64,000 nucleotides of DNA from Mesostigma viride (lineage: Eukaryota; Streptophyta; Mesostigmatophyceae; Mesostigmatales; Mesostigmataceae), in assembly GCA_009746045.1 (NCBI GenBank), contig RPFO01000368.1, positions 21,001 through 85,000 of the forward strand, written 5' to 3'. The translations under genes and the position numbers were made by a program. Under the pieces are notes generated by a model. That model saw only the letters and a program-made list of their open reading frames with translations. It was not told the origin of the DNA and ran no database searches. Positions 31,346 through 42,075 of this stretch are shown here, one piece after another (the first letter of the stretch is position 1; each line of letters begins with the position of its first letter).

Positions 31346-33339
31346 GACTAATCAACTTTATGACACTTACCACGCAGAAGGGACAACCTCATGACCGCGG
31401 AGAAGATAACATTCCGTCCCTCCTGTTGCGATTGCAAAGGGGAGAAAGAATAGTAGTGATGTAAGGAATGAATTCCAGTGCAAAATTAGGAAAATACGTT
31501 CAATAACAAAGCTATAGTAAGTAGGCAAGGTAATAATAAAGTAGGTAGCAAACTGATGACAACATGCACATACTCACGCATGGACCAACCAAGTTAGTAT
31601 CTAATCTACTATGTGGCTTATGAGCACCATGAAACATTTGACCTTACTGGCTTCATCAGAAAACGTCTAGATGCTTTTCCTTTGCAAAGATAGTCGCAAT
31701 TGACGCTTGGGGCTTGCATGGGATTCAGGTCTGCATGGACGTTGCTTTGACAACAAACGGGCATGTACGCACAAAAATGCCCAAGGACGGTACTTCATGA
31801 TGGTCATCTTCATGAAATTGACCACGCATGTAAGAGGACAAGAAATCAAGTATTCAGAGTTCATGCTATACTAAGAAACCAGCTTTTGCTCAGAATGCCG
31901 CTTTTGCGGTCTATGGGCCTTCCAATGCAACCTGCCAAGCGATTCTCATAAGTATCCTTGCTCAGCTACGCAGTTGCTCATTTTCCCGGCTCCATTCCTC
32001 TTCGATCACAGCCTGTCCATGACGGCCTTGTAGGTTTTGGATAGCTCCAGAATCTCGCTCTGTTTATTCTCCGTTACTTATGTCACTCACCTGTCGTCGC
32101 TACTAGAACCGCTTCTAGTGCGGTTCTCGCTGCCACCCCTGCTGCCACACCTGCAGCGCTTGTTATTCGGTGGTTGCATTCATTGGTTACGTATGGAAAT
32201 CGGTTGCCCCATCGCTCGAGCTAGCGTGTATGTGCCCTCACTGCCCGCTAGCCCCAGCACTTGACTTGACTGCGAACAACGGCTAGGGCTACGTCAAACG
32301 CGTTTTTTTGAATTTGCGCAAAAAAAAAGACTGCGACTAGGTCACATCCGTAGCCAGCGGCAGGCGGAATGTCTCGAGTGATTCCAGCCAAGCGATCTTC
32401 CGTATTGTCATGACATCTTACCTTTCCACTGGTTACTACTCGTCTCAAAGCCTTTTAGAACGGTCGGAGCCGCAAACTGCCGATAAATTTACAGGTCCAG
32501 TAACTAGTATTCACCAATGAAAGCCACAGGCATTTAAAAAACCGCCGTCCTGCCAGACCCTAGAAAACGCTTGGTCCTGCCTTTGCCGGACAACCATTGG
32601 AGCAGGTTATAAAGTGCGACACCGATTTCTGATTGTTGGCTGACAGACTGACAGCCGACAATTATTAACGCAAAGTCACTAAAGCAAATAGGCAGTGAGA
32701 ACATTTTACAAAAGAGCTCTTAGTTCGGGCTTTATAGAAGTAGTACCTGCCTGTTAAAATTTGGAACAAGGATACGGTTCCGGCATCCGTTTATTCCGAA
32801 GCCGGTACGGGCAAGGCTAGGGAACCGGCGTGGGAATAAACTGAACTGAACATAACTGAAATAAAGGCCGTTATGGTGCCGTGAAATAGCCGCATGACGA
32901 CAGTGCCGTTCCAAACTTTCAACTTCGCGCCCTACCTCTCTTAACCGTTACCTGGTAGACCGTTGGTCCAACGAGCGAAAAATTTAGAAAGGTTGCGATT
33001 AGGCAACGCGACCTTGCACCTAGCCGCACCCATGAACGCCTTCAGCAGCCATGTTAGGCAACACAACCCTGCACCTAGCCGCACCATTCCATAAACGCCT
33101 TCATCAGCCATGTTAGGCCGGAATAGACACGGCATTTCCACTTTGGGTCTCTTGTTGTGTGCTTGTCGCACTGCATTATCAAGGAGACAACCAGCGCAGG
33201 CCAGAAATCGGGAGAATCCGGACCATGCATTATATTTCTTTATTTCCAATGAACATGTGTGTCAACTGCATCATTTCTGCATCCACATATAATGCATAAG
33301 TGTCCTGTCTTCATGCACTTGAGAGTTCTCAAGTGTCAT
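31346..33339. other. Body of the CACTA-like element, no gene recognised
   Basis: AT-rich sequence with short frames only. It contains a tandem pair of about 58 bp at 33000-33117 (CACCTAGCCGCACC and CAGCCATGTTAGGC) and a partial copy of the 82-bp dispersed sequence at 33180-33226. Confidence 0.55.
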
Positions 33340-33605
33340 GCTCAGTGTCCTGATTTTCCTGATTTTTTGTGCCATGCTAAGTGTCCTGATTTTCCTGATT
33401 TTTTTCTGATTCAGCGGGTTTTCTCAAGATCTTGAGATTTTTTGTGTTGTTCCGACATTTTTCTCAGGATCTCAGGATTTTCTCAGGATTCTCAGTGTTT
33501 CTCAGTGTGTGGCGAGACGCATCTCAGGCACTTCTCAGGATTCTCAGGAGAAAGTCCTGATATAATCTCAGGATTCCTGAGAAAAATCTCAAATTTTCTC
33601 AGGAT
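33340..33605. repeat. Subterminal repeats, right side of CACTA-like element
   Basis: Repeated TCTCAGGAT and CCTGATTTTCCTGATTTTT. They continue at 34207-34309 beyond the retroposon insertion. Confidence 0.7.
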
Positions 33606-33615
33606 TCTCAGGATT

Positions 33616-34196
33616 AATTAATTAATAAGCACGTGACTGCGTCACGTGGGTGCCAATACAGAGTAAAGGAACCTTCAACCCTATATACACAGTGAGAAGG
33701 AGGGAGGGCGCCCTAGCTTCTCTCACTGCCGCAGGTGGGCAGGCCACAGAGCGCTCTCTCCACGGCATGGTGCCGGGGCGCAACACTGTGGGTGCAATAC
33801 AACCAGTGCAATACCATAGGTAGGCTGACGCATAGCTTATGCTACAAATGTGAGGTGGGCTCAAGACGTCGGCTAATTAAGGCGCAAGCTGATGGCCACA
33901 AGGTGCCAGAGCTAATTGAAGGTACTATAACGCTGTGCGCTAATATCGTTTCAAGTGCTGTAATGCCTAAGCTATCCCATCATCGATTGCCCCCATCTAG
34001 ACAACTAGCTGGAGTGCTCTATCCCGGGGAAGCCCGGGGGGGCTTCCACAGTTTCTTGTTGACGTAGAGGTCCCCGCCCCGCCAGTACACTTGGGGCTTC
34101 TCGGGGTTGGTCTTGTGGCGGATGTAGTCGGGCCACTGATCGCGGCGTTGCTGCTGCTGGGCTGGCGTCAGGTCGTCGTCAAGCGACCAGGAGGTG
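33616..34196 (-). mobile_element. 5'-truncated relative of copy A
   Basis: Target duplication TCTCAGGATT at 33606-33615 and 34197-34206, cut from the host subterminal repeats. On the minus strand it starts inside the ORF1 C-terminus (TSWSLDDDLTPAQQQQ) and continues through the same 3' leader and CACGTGAC hairpin as copy A (6040-6650), with an AATTAATTAA tail. Confidence 0.9.
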
Positions 34197-35571
34197 TCTC
34201 AGGATTTCTTGAGAAAAAAATCAGGAAATCTCAGGAAATCCTGAAAAAATCTCAGGAATCCTGAGAAAAATCTCAGAAAAAACTCAGGACCTGAGAAAAA
34301 TCTCAGAACCCGACTTCCTAGTGCAGCCGGTCGTGGTTGCACTGGTTGCGCTGGTGCCGGTCGTGGTTGCATCAGAAGCAGGTGGCGGTGTCCGGTCATT
34401 GTCTCACCGCCTCAACAGTGCGCGTGCATGGTGCCGATGCCACATGATGTGGCGCTGTCGCCCCGCAGACTGCCGGTTTCCGAGTAACACCCGGTATCAC
34501 TGCATAGGGCCGGTACATCCGCTCTGAGCGGACTCGGCGCTGACGCGCGCTGAGCCATGGCAGAGCACTGAGGTACATGGGACGTGCGGGATCTGGCCGT
34601 CGAGGGCGAGTCACGGGGACTGTAGTAACGGCGACCCGAGACTGTGAGGCAGGCAGGATCGAGCTGCTGGAGTCTGAGCACCTAGTCACTGCCCGCGACC
34701 CTGTGCATGGCTACCATCGCGCAGTGTTCGCGTCCTTCCTGTGGGCTGAGCCCGGTAGGGAGTTGTTCCTTGCACCACTGGTGGAGGCCGATCGAGCGTG
34801 ATTTGCAAGTGGCTCGTGTCCGCGCGCCTACGAGGTTGCATGGATGAGGGACTCAGAGCAGGGCGTTCCTTGTGCCTGATGGCGGGCGGGCTGTGTGGGC
34901 TTCAAAACGTACTCTACCCCATGGCCATGCACTGGTACAGGGGTGGTGAGAGGCCTTCAAGCTTCGAGTGGGGGATGTGGCGATGCGCGGTGGGGACTGC
35001 ATACATAAGGGCGTGTTTCTGTTGCATGCGGGAATCGGGCTCCTGGGCAAGACAGCCAAGCGGGGTGGACAGGCGGTGATCGGTCGTGCGCGGGATTGAC
35101 CCCGGCCCACGATCGCTGTATGTGCTTGAGCACCTGTGGGCTGGGCGCGATCGAGCCCGAGGAGCTCTTCATGTTTGGGACTGCGGGGTTGCTTCGGCCC
35201 TACTCCATGAGCAGCACGGTGTCTCGCAGGGGCAACGTTACTGATACGGCAGTTCCTGCAAGGCGTGTCACTCCCCGACCTGCCCATTGCATTATATAAG
35301 TGCGGGCATTGCGGGCGCTATGCAGTCCACGTCGGCGGCCTTGAGCATCACATGCTTATGGGCCTGCGCAAACATCAACCGTGCTCTTGCTGTGCAAGTG
35401 TCACGGAGGGTGTGACTGCGAGCTGAGGAGTTTTCCCCCGCTTGCGGTGGAGTTCAGGCACATTGGCAGTAAGGAATGCGGGGACCGGCGACTGCTCCGG
35501 TCTATGCACGTCGGCCGGAGTGGTGTTGTGCCTAAACTACTGCAGCTTCGTGGAGGAGTTGGCAGGGCGCA

Positions 35572-35773
35572 CTCCAGTGGACACGCTGGGGCCCTGCTAG
35601 TTTTGGGCACTTAACGTGCCATATTATCCAAGTTTCCGGTGTTGATCGACTTTGCCTGTTTCCTGCGCTGGATAGAGACGGCGGGCGCACTCTAGTGGAC
35701 ACACTAGGGCCTTGCGGGCACCTGCATGCGTTCGCAGGTGCAGGGGAGGCGCACTCTAGCGGCCACGCTAGGG
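35572..35773. repeat. Three related hairpins with a compensatory change
   Basis: 35572-35591 is CTCCAG-TGGACACG-CTGGGG, 35690-35709 is CTCTAG-TGGACACA-CTAGGG and 35754-35773 is CTCTAG-CGGCCACG-CTAGGG. A C-G pair in the first is T-A in the other two, so pairing is kept. All follow GGCGCA or GGGCGCA. A further perfect hairpin, GCACCTGC with GCAGGTGC, lies at 35718-35741. Confidence 0.75.
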
Positions 35774-36582
35774 CTTCCCCCGCTATACAGCCACTCCAGC
35801 GGCGGCCAGGGACGGCCACGTTGCATGGTCGGTTTGGCTCACGGCGCGCCTGTATTTGAGAGGACGCGTACAGCTGTCGGTAGTGAGGCGATGGATCAGA
35901 TTCTTCTGGTGCACGCCCTCGCTTCTGAGCATGGGGCCTGCACTGCATGCTGTGCCTCACCGTCGTCGACGCTAGTAGTACTTCTTAATCGTCATGTGAT
36001 TACGCGCATCAGTCGCGCTGTAAGGCTGGGTTTCGGCTGGACGGGATACATGACTGGCCACCTCGTCGGCCGGATCATCAAGTTGTATGCATGAAAAATA
36101 TTCCCTCCTGCTGACAGTCCCGATTGGCTATATAAAGAGTTGCCCTTGCGTGGCAAGTCTGGGGGGACCTGGTTTCACTGGCCCGTTGGTGCACAAGGGC
36201 TGGGACATAGTACCCCTATGGTCAACATTTCATCAAGTTTGAGGCTGCTCAGGACCTCAGGACTGGTTGAGCGGGATTACATGGACTGTGCATTATTATG
36301 TGGATGGGATAGGGCACGCGGTGGCGCCCCCTAAGATGGTTCCAGTGGATCGGCGCGCCAACAACGGCGGTCGCTGAGATGGTTGTGAGAGTTTTATGAC
36401 GGATAGCGGAATTATCCTGTCATCCTGTTTCATGCTACTACGTCAGGGTTGGTCCTGTGTATCAACCTCTAGAGGAATTGGTATTACTAACCCGCGGGTG
36501 AACCGGGGTTGGGACATAGTACTCTTATAGTAGCTTACTTGTTTCCTTTCTATCTCTTGTACGGTAGGGACTACCGACCCCC

Positions 36583-36597
36583 GTGGGGGGGGAGGAG
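36583..36597 (+). other. Gypsy polypurine tract
   Basis: GTGGGGGGGGAGGAG directly before the 3' LTR. Confidence 0.8.
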
Positions 36598-37266
36598 TGT
36601 TACGTCCCGGCCCTTTTGGACGGACGTAACAATGGAATAAATTATGTAGTTTGACTTGTTGTCATGGTCCGTAGGACTTTGGGACTCATTTCGGGACTTA
36701 ATTTGGGAATTGTCCCTTGGTCAGGACTTTTGTATGGAACTATGACAGTTTGGGTGATTCGGACTAGTTATTTTGGGCCTAGGTTGTTGTATGCGTGTAC
36801 CTTCTAGGGGCCGGTGCAGTCGCGCCGCGCTGCGTACTTTATAGCTAGTTGAGATATTGTACTCATGCGTGGATTCTGTAGGCGAGGGTCGATGTCGACC
36901 CGAGGATCTTGTGTGGACTGCATGCTTTGGAAGGTCGGCGCCATGTCGGCGCCCCTTGCCAGCGTAGTGGCAGACCTAGGTGAAATTGGTCCGAGGACGA
37001 GAGTCTCGTCCTCTTGGTTTGATGAATGATAAGTGCGAATACGCCTACACATTGAACCCGGGGCAATTATCCATTTGTAATTGGTGTTGCTAGCCAATAT
37101 AAGTGTGTACTAATTAGCTTGGCATCAAGCCGTGATGCCAGATATCTCACGACTCATGTCGTGAAGCGCAACCTACTTTAGGCTACCTTGAATTTTTCCT
37201 AATTCCGGCAAGAAGGGTCTTTCGCTACGTAGCTCAGTCTAGGTGTGTCTGGGCTGGGACGTAACA
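36598..37266 (+). repeat. Gypsy 3' LTR
   Basis: 669 bp, pairs with 21848-22513. Confidence 0.92.
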
Positions 37267-38225
37267 GCCACGTCGTGTACCCGCGCCCTTTTAATTCCAT
37301 GTAACTTGAGATGCAAAATCCGCTTCCCTGACTGGGATTCCGTCCAATACCATCGTGCAGTACCACCAATGCACGTACTACCATTCCAAACATCGCAGAT
37401 TTCACTGGAGGTATATACCTCTTGTTCAATTTCACCATGTCTCTTTCCAACTCCGAATTCAGTTCAATTCAGAATCATTTTTTCAACGACTTTTGCGTGT
37501 TTCGCGTCCCGGCGCTTGGCAGCATTTAGTTTACTATTTGTTGCTTGCCTCAACGATATCTCTAGACGTTAACTCGAAAGCTGCATAGAAAATCCATGAC
37601 GTTGGCTCGCCATGCATCCAGGAATAGTTGTCTCACTTAAGAAAATGTTGCAAGTCACAGACAATGGTTATGCAGGCCACTACCCCCAGGTCAGTGGGTA
37701 CACCGCCTGTCATGGGATATGGTGGCACAGCGCAAGGCAGGCCAGGTGGTGCGCAGATAAAGAGGTAATACTAGATAAATAGGTAATCTGCACTATTAAT
37801 GAATTAATTAGTCTCGTGTGTAGGTAATCTGCATTATACTCTCCCCTCCCCACCATCACCCCATTTTCCACCGAGGAGTTCTGCTCCATAACCGTCTCGC
37901 CGGGAACATTCCAAAGTCACGGAGGGGCTGCCCATAGGGTTCATCTCCACCCGCGGCCTCCACAGTCTGGTAACCAGGTGGGCCCAGGTATACCGCCCAT
38001 CAATGGCCTTGCTTTTGCTGGTATGGAGACCAGCCCACTTCGGCTTATTATTCAAGCTTGACTTGAAACAACAGTCTCAGTGTTTGACAGACTGCTTGAT
38101 GCACAATGGGGGAAGGCGGAGCTGCTGGGGTTGCCGGTGTTTAACGGGCCACACGATACATTTCCTTAACAAGTAAAGGTTGAAAGTGCGAGACAACACT
38201 TGTTAAACCCGTACACTTGGACAGA
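37267..38225. other. Intergenic / 3' flank of the prolyl 4-hydroxylase gene
   Basis: No frame with recognisable motifs. The part next to 38225 should hold the 3' untranslated region of the gene; no canonical AATAAA was found close by on the minus strand. Confidence 0.55.
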
Positions 38226-41200
38226 TCAGTCCATATCAATGTCCACGGATCTCCCCAAGCTCAAGTCTCGAATCCATTTTACCGCAACCCATTTAGTGCC
38301 CTTCTTGACTGGGCAGCCTCCATGCAGAGATGTCTGCGATGCCACGGAGAAAAATGGTGGGATGCCCACACACAGATACCCGACCACCACTCCCAGTACA
38401 AAGCAAAAGAAGTAACAGAAAGGTTCCATCAGGGGCAATCAGACCATACAATTTCTGTCTGCCTTGCAGCCTGTCTGACTTTGCCTGGTCATTCATGGAC
38501 TAACTGCTAAAAAGGCATGCAGGGTCATGATGCGCAGTACATGGGCTTAACGCAGACAGCGCCTCATGAACTGAAATGCCATGGAGACGAACCAGGTAGC
38601 GACATGGCCGCCCCATTTACTATGGCTAATGCACAAAAAACTCTAGCCATGTTGCCTGTCAGCCTGGTCTGTCTAAAAATAAGCACCACTATTATAACAA
38701 TGGCTAGAAGGTTTTCCATCCGACACGTCAGCTACCTGATTTCCCAAAGCGTTGTTCTTACATGTGTATAGATGCTCGTAAAACCTATGCCCTCGAAATG
38801 GCAATGCAAGGAGAAGCAAGTGGCGTGTCCAGCTGCTGCTGCTAAGTGCTCGATGGCCCATTGATGGGTAATACGCCTGGAGATGAGTGGCTAAGAATCA
38901 TGAGCTAAACAAGCAGTGCCATACTAGGATAACACGTGGGCAACTAATCGCCATGCTGTCCTCTTCCCGCCCCCCCCCCCCCCCTTCCCCCCCGCCCGCA
39001 GCGTGTGACAGAAAGAGCAGGGCACTGAGTGAGTTTTGAAACACCAACGCCCACCAGAAGCCCGCCTGCGCTAGTATTCTGCTGACCCGCCAGCTGGCGG
39101 GCAAGCCTATAAAGCTTATGCTCCTCATATACTCCCACAACATAAGCCCCCCAATGCCCCCACCCCCCATCTTACGCCCCCATCTTATAGGGCATCTAAC
39201 AGTGTTTGTCAGCCAGCACAGCCCGCCCGTGTGGCTGCACCACTGAACCATGCGGCTACCCCCTGCCCCATGTGTTTCATACCGCCACTGCTTCCTCCCA
39301 TCTCACTCCCCGTGCCTCTGCACGCCACACGCACCAGCCCAAGTAAATGCCACTGGCGCATCCTGTGTGTGGTGCATGGTCCATGCAATTGCACAGGCTA
39401 CTTGCACCTGCCCATCTGGAACCACTCGCCCCTGCCCACACGCTGGAGGGGTGACATCCAGCCAATGTGGTCCTTCCTAGTCCGTCGTCGTCGTCCAAGG
39501 TTTGGATGGGAGTGAGCATGCTGGTCTCACCAAAAGTGTCCCCGCCACACAAGTTGGAAAGGAGGGAGCTCCGAGGGCATCTTCTGACGTCATCGTCCCA
39601 TTTTCAGCTCCCAGAACATCGTCGGTCGTCGGACAGCAGAAGCTGGGGGAGTGTGCAGTCAAGGCTGTATTGGGACCTTCCTAGTTTCAATATCCACTAG
39701 GTAGGTACTAGGCCTCGACTGGCTGAGTCGTCCTTTGTCCGACACGCAGTACTATGTCTACCCACACTCGTGATCACCCTAGTCCAACTCAACTGCTCCC
39801 GTCAGTCGCCACCCGTCCATCGCAACCGCGCCGCGATCTACGTGGTCTGCTGGTCACTCCCCAGCGCAGCTGCCACCGTGCCTGCGGTAGTACCACCTTG
39901 GTAACAACGAGTAAAAAGTAGTAAAAGCTAGTAGATTCTAGTACAGACAAGTACAGCGCTCGCTCCACCTCGCTATCGACATCCTCCAATATTCTAGGAA
40001 GGAGCTCCCAAATTTGCTAGTGGCAGCCCAGCCCTCCGTCCTCGGCAGTCCTCAGGGGGTGCAAGGCGGACCTGAGCAACCCACAGGCGGGATGCCACCC
40101 CTCCTCGCGCTGGTGTCAAGGAAAAGATCACTCGCGTGCCGCTACCAAACAACTGTCCACCACCACGGGGGCTGACATGCATGGCCCTGCCCTTTTCACT
40201 TGCCGCCCCGCCCCACTGCCCCTGGCGCATGCCATAACGCCCCCCCTCCCGCCAACCATGCATGCGCGCCAACCGCTGTGCTCACCTTCTCAAACTCTCC
40301 GTGTGGCGTGAGCGAGTAGAAGACCATGGCGTCCCCTTTCTTGGGGCGCACCTTGACCCCCTTGTCGCACGCCTTGTAGTCGATCCGTGTTTTGTTGATC
40401 TGCTCCTCCGTCATGTCCTGGAGACCAGTTAGGGGTCACCGGCGGGGTGTCACAAGTGGGTGTGGACAAGCGATGCATGGCCAGACAAGGGGGCAACGTG
40501 ACAGTAGGGAGTGAGGAGAGAGAATAAAAGTGTGCAGGCCGGCGAGCAGACATGTCTGGTCCTACGCACGGGCCCAGCTGAAACGCACAATTGGCCCCAG
40601 CAGCCCCGCGTCCACCCATCAGAGCACGAGCCAGCCAGCGCCGAGCATATGGGGTTTAGGGTTTAGCTAGGTTTTAGAGTGCATCAGGGCAGTGGCGTCG
40701 CGGCAACCACATGCACTGCCCAGGCTCATGCTGCTGCCCTGCGGACACTGGCATGGCATGGCACAACACGACACGACAGGGCGTGGCAGGGCATGGCATG
40801 GCAGGGCACGGCATGGCAACTGGCACACCATGGAGTGCACGCTAGCAGCTGGCAAACGCGCCCTCTCTGGCACCAGCCACGTACCGCAAGAGGGAAGACC
40901 GTCTCGCCGCCCTCCTCTACGTCCGAGAGGTACAGCAGGAAGGACGCCAGCTGGTGCAAGGGAGACGAGCACAAACGGAAACAAATACCATCCACCACGC
41001 AGACATGAGATGCGACCGCTTACAGCTGCTGATAGATGGGTCATGTGGAGCCATGGCAAGTGCAGGCTGTCAGGATTCCTTAACCCTGATGCCCAGTGTT
41101 CATCCTGAGGGACAAGGGCCATGGGTGGTGCATCACGATGCCCTGACCATGAACTTGCCGGCATGCGCATCCCTTTTGACACCGCGCTCCACGGCGCTAA

Positions 41201-41830
41201 AAACTACCATGGAAATAAACATGCGGACGGTCCCAGGGACATGCCTGGCCTAGTACAGCTGTGGCGCATCACCAGCAGCGGTGCGTGCTGGTGCCATTTG
41301 CGCAGGCAAGGGCAGAGATGGGAGATCCATGCACACCCCCGCCCGCCACCATGGTACCCCCATGGCAGTGCGGTGAACACCATACAATGCGGCGCACCCC
41401 ATTCTGACTGCGTGCGCGCCCCCAGGCAGCCATGCACGGGACAAGGAGGACGAAACAGGCAAAAAACGCAAGGCCGCAGGGGTCGCAGCCAGACCACGCA
41501 TGGCGTAGCAATTCCCGCCCCCCCTGGTGTGTGCCAACATCCCAATTCAAACGCGTGCGCGCTCACCCGCTGCGACCGCTGTGGTCCGTACTCCTTGGGG
41601 TCAAACGTGTCGTAATGCGACTCGTACTTCTGGCCATTCTCGTAGCGGAGCACGTTGAATGGCTGGGGGGGGCGGCGGTGGGGAGAAGGGGCAGCGTGCC
41701 AGCACATAGGACAGTGTTGCAACCAAAACACACGCCGGCAACCACACACGGCCAGGCATATCGGTTAGCCCACCGGGACACTGCTGCCAGAAGCCAGCCG
41801 AGAGACCGAGAGAGGGAGAGAGAGAGAATG

Positions 41831-41913
<83 letters not shown>

Positions 41914-41996
41914 TCCCTCCCTCCCTCCCTCCCTCCCTCCTCTCCCTCCCTCCCTCCCTCCCTCCCTCCCTCCCTCCCTCCCTCCCTCCCTCCCTC

Positions 41997-42075
<79 letters not shown>

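Larger units (their letters stand above)
27855..34323. mobile_element. CACTA-like DNA transposon, non-autonomous, with nested retroposons
   Basis: The terminal inverted repeat CACTAGGAAGTCGG (27855-27868) is mirrored at 34310-34323, giving the CACTA...TAGTG ends of the EnSpm/CACTA superfamily. Many short subterminal repeats of TCCTGAGAAA and its complement lie at 27875-28165 and 33340-33615 plus 34197-34309, as is typical of this superfamily. The flanks share only CA (27853-27854 and 34324-34325) rather than a full 3-bp duplication. No transposase frame is seen; the body holds irregular repeats and two retroposon insertions. Confidence 0.75.
34324..36597 (+). other. 3' interior of the Gypsy element, decayed
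   Basis: Only short broken frames; no integrase or reverse transcriptase motif is certain. The stretch 35330-35640 may derive from an integrase zinc-binding region (clustered His and Cys), but this is weak. It contains three related small hairpins at 35572-35773. Confidence 0.45.
21848..37266 (+). mobile_element. Gypsy-type LTR retrotransposon with nested insertions
   Basis: LTRs 21848-22513 and 36598-37266 begin TGTTACGTCCC and end GGGACGTAACA. The target duplication GCCAC stands at 21843-21847 and 37267-37271. Gag and a retropepsin are recognisable in plus orientation, both frameshifted. A CACTA-like element (27855-34323) was inserted later; without it the element is about 8.9 kb. I saw no clear reverse transcriptase or integrase motif in 26580-27854 or 34324-36597. 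Confidence 0.9.

Noticed and set aside
34324-36597. Gypsy integrase or RNase H
   Set aside because: Scattered His/Cys residues and short frames only; no catalytic motif could be read with confidence.
40651-40666. Telomere repeat (GGGTTTAGGGTTTAG)
   Set aside because: Only two units, inside a P4H intron; too short for a telomeric or subtelomeric signal.
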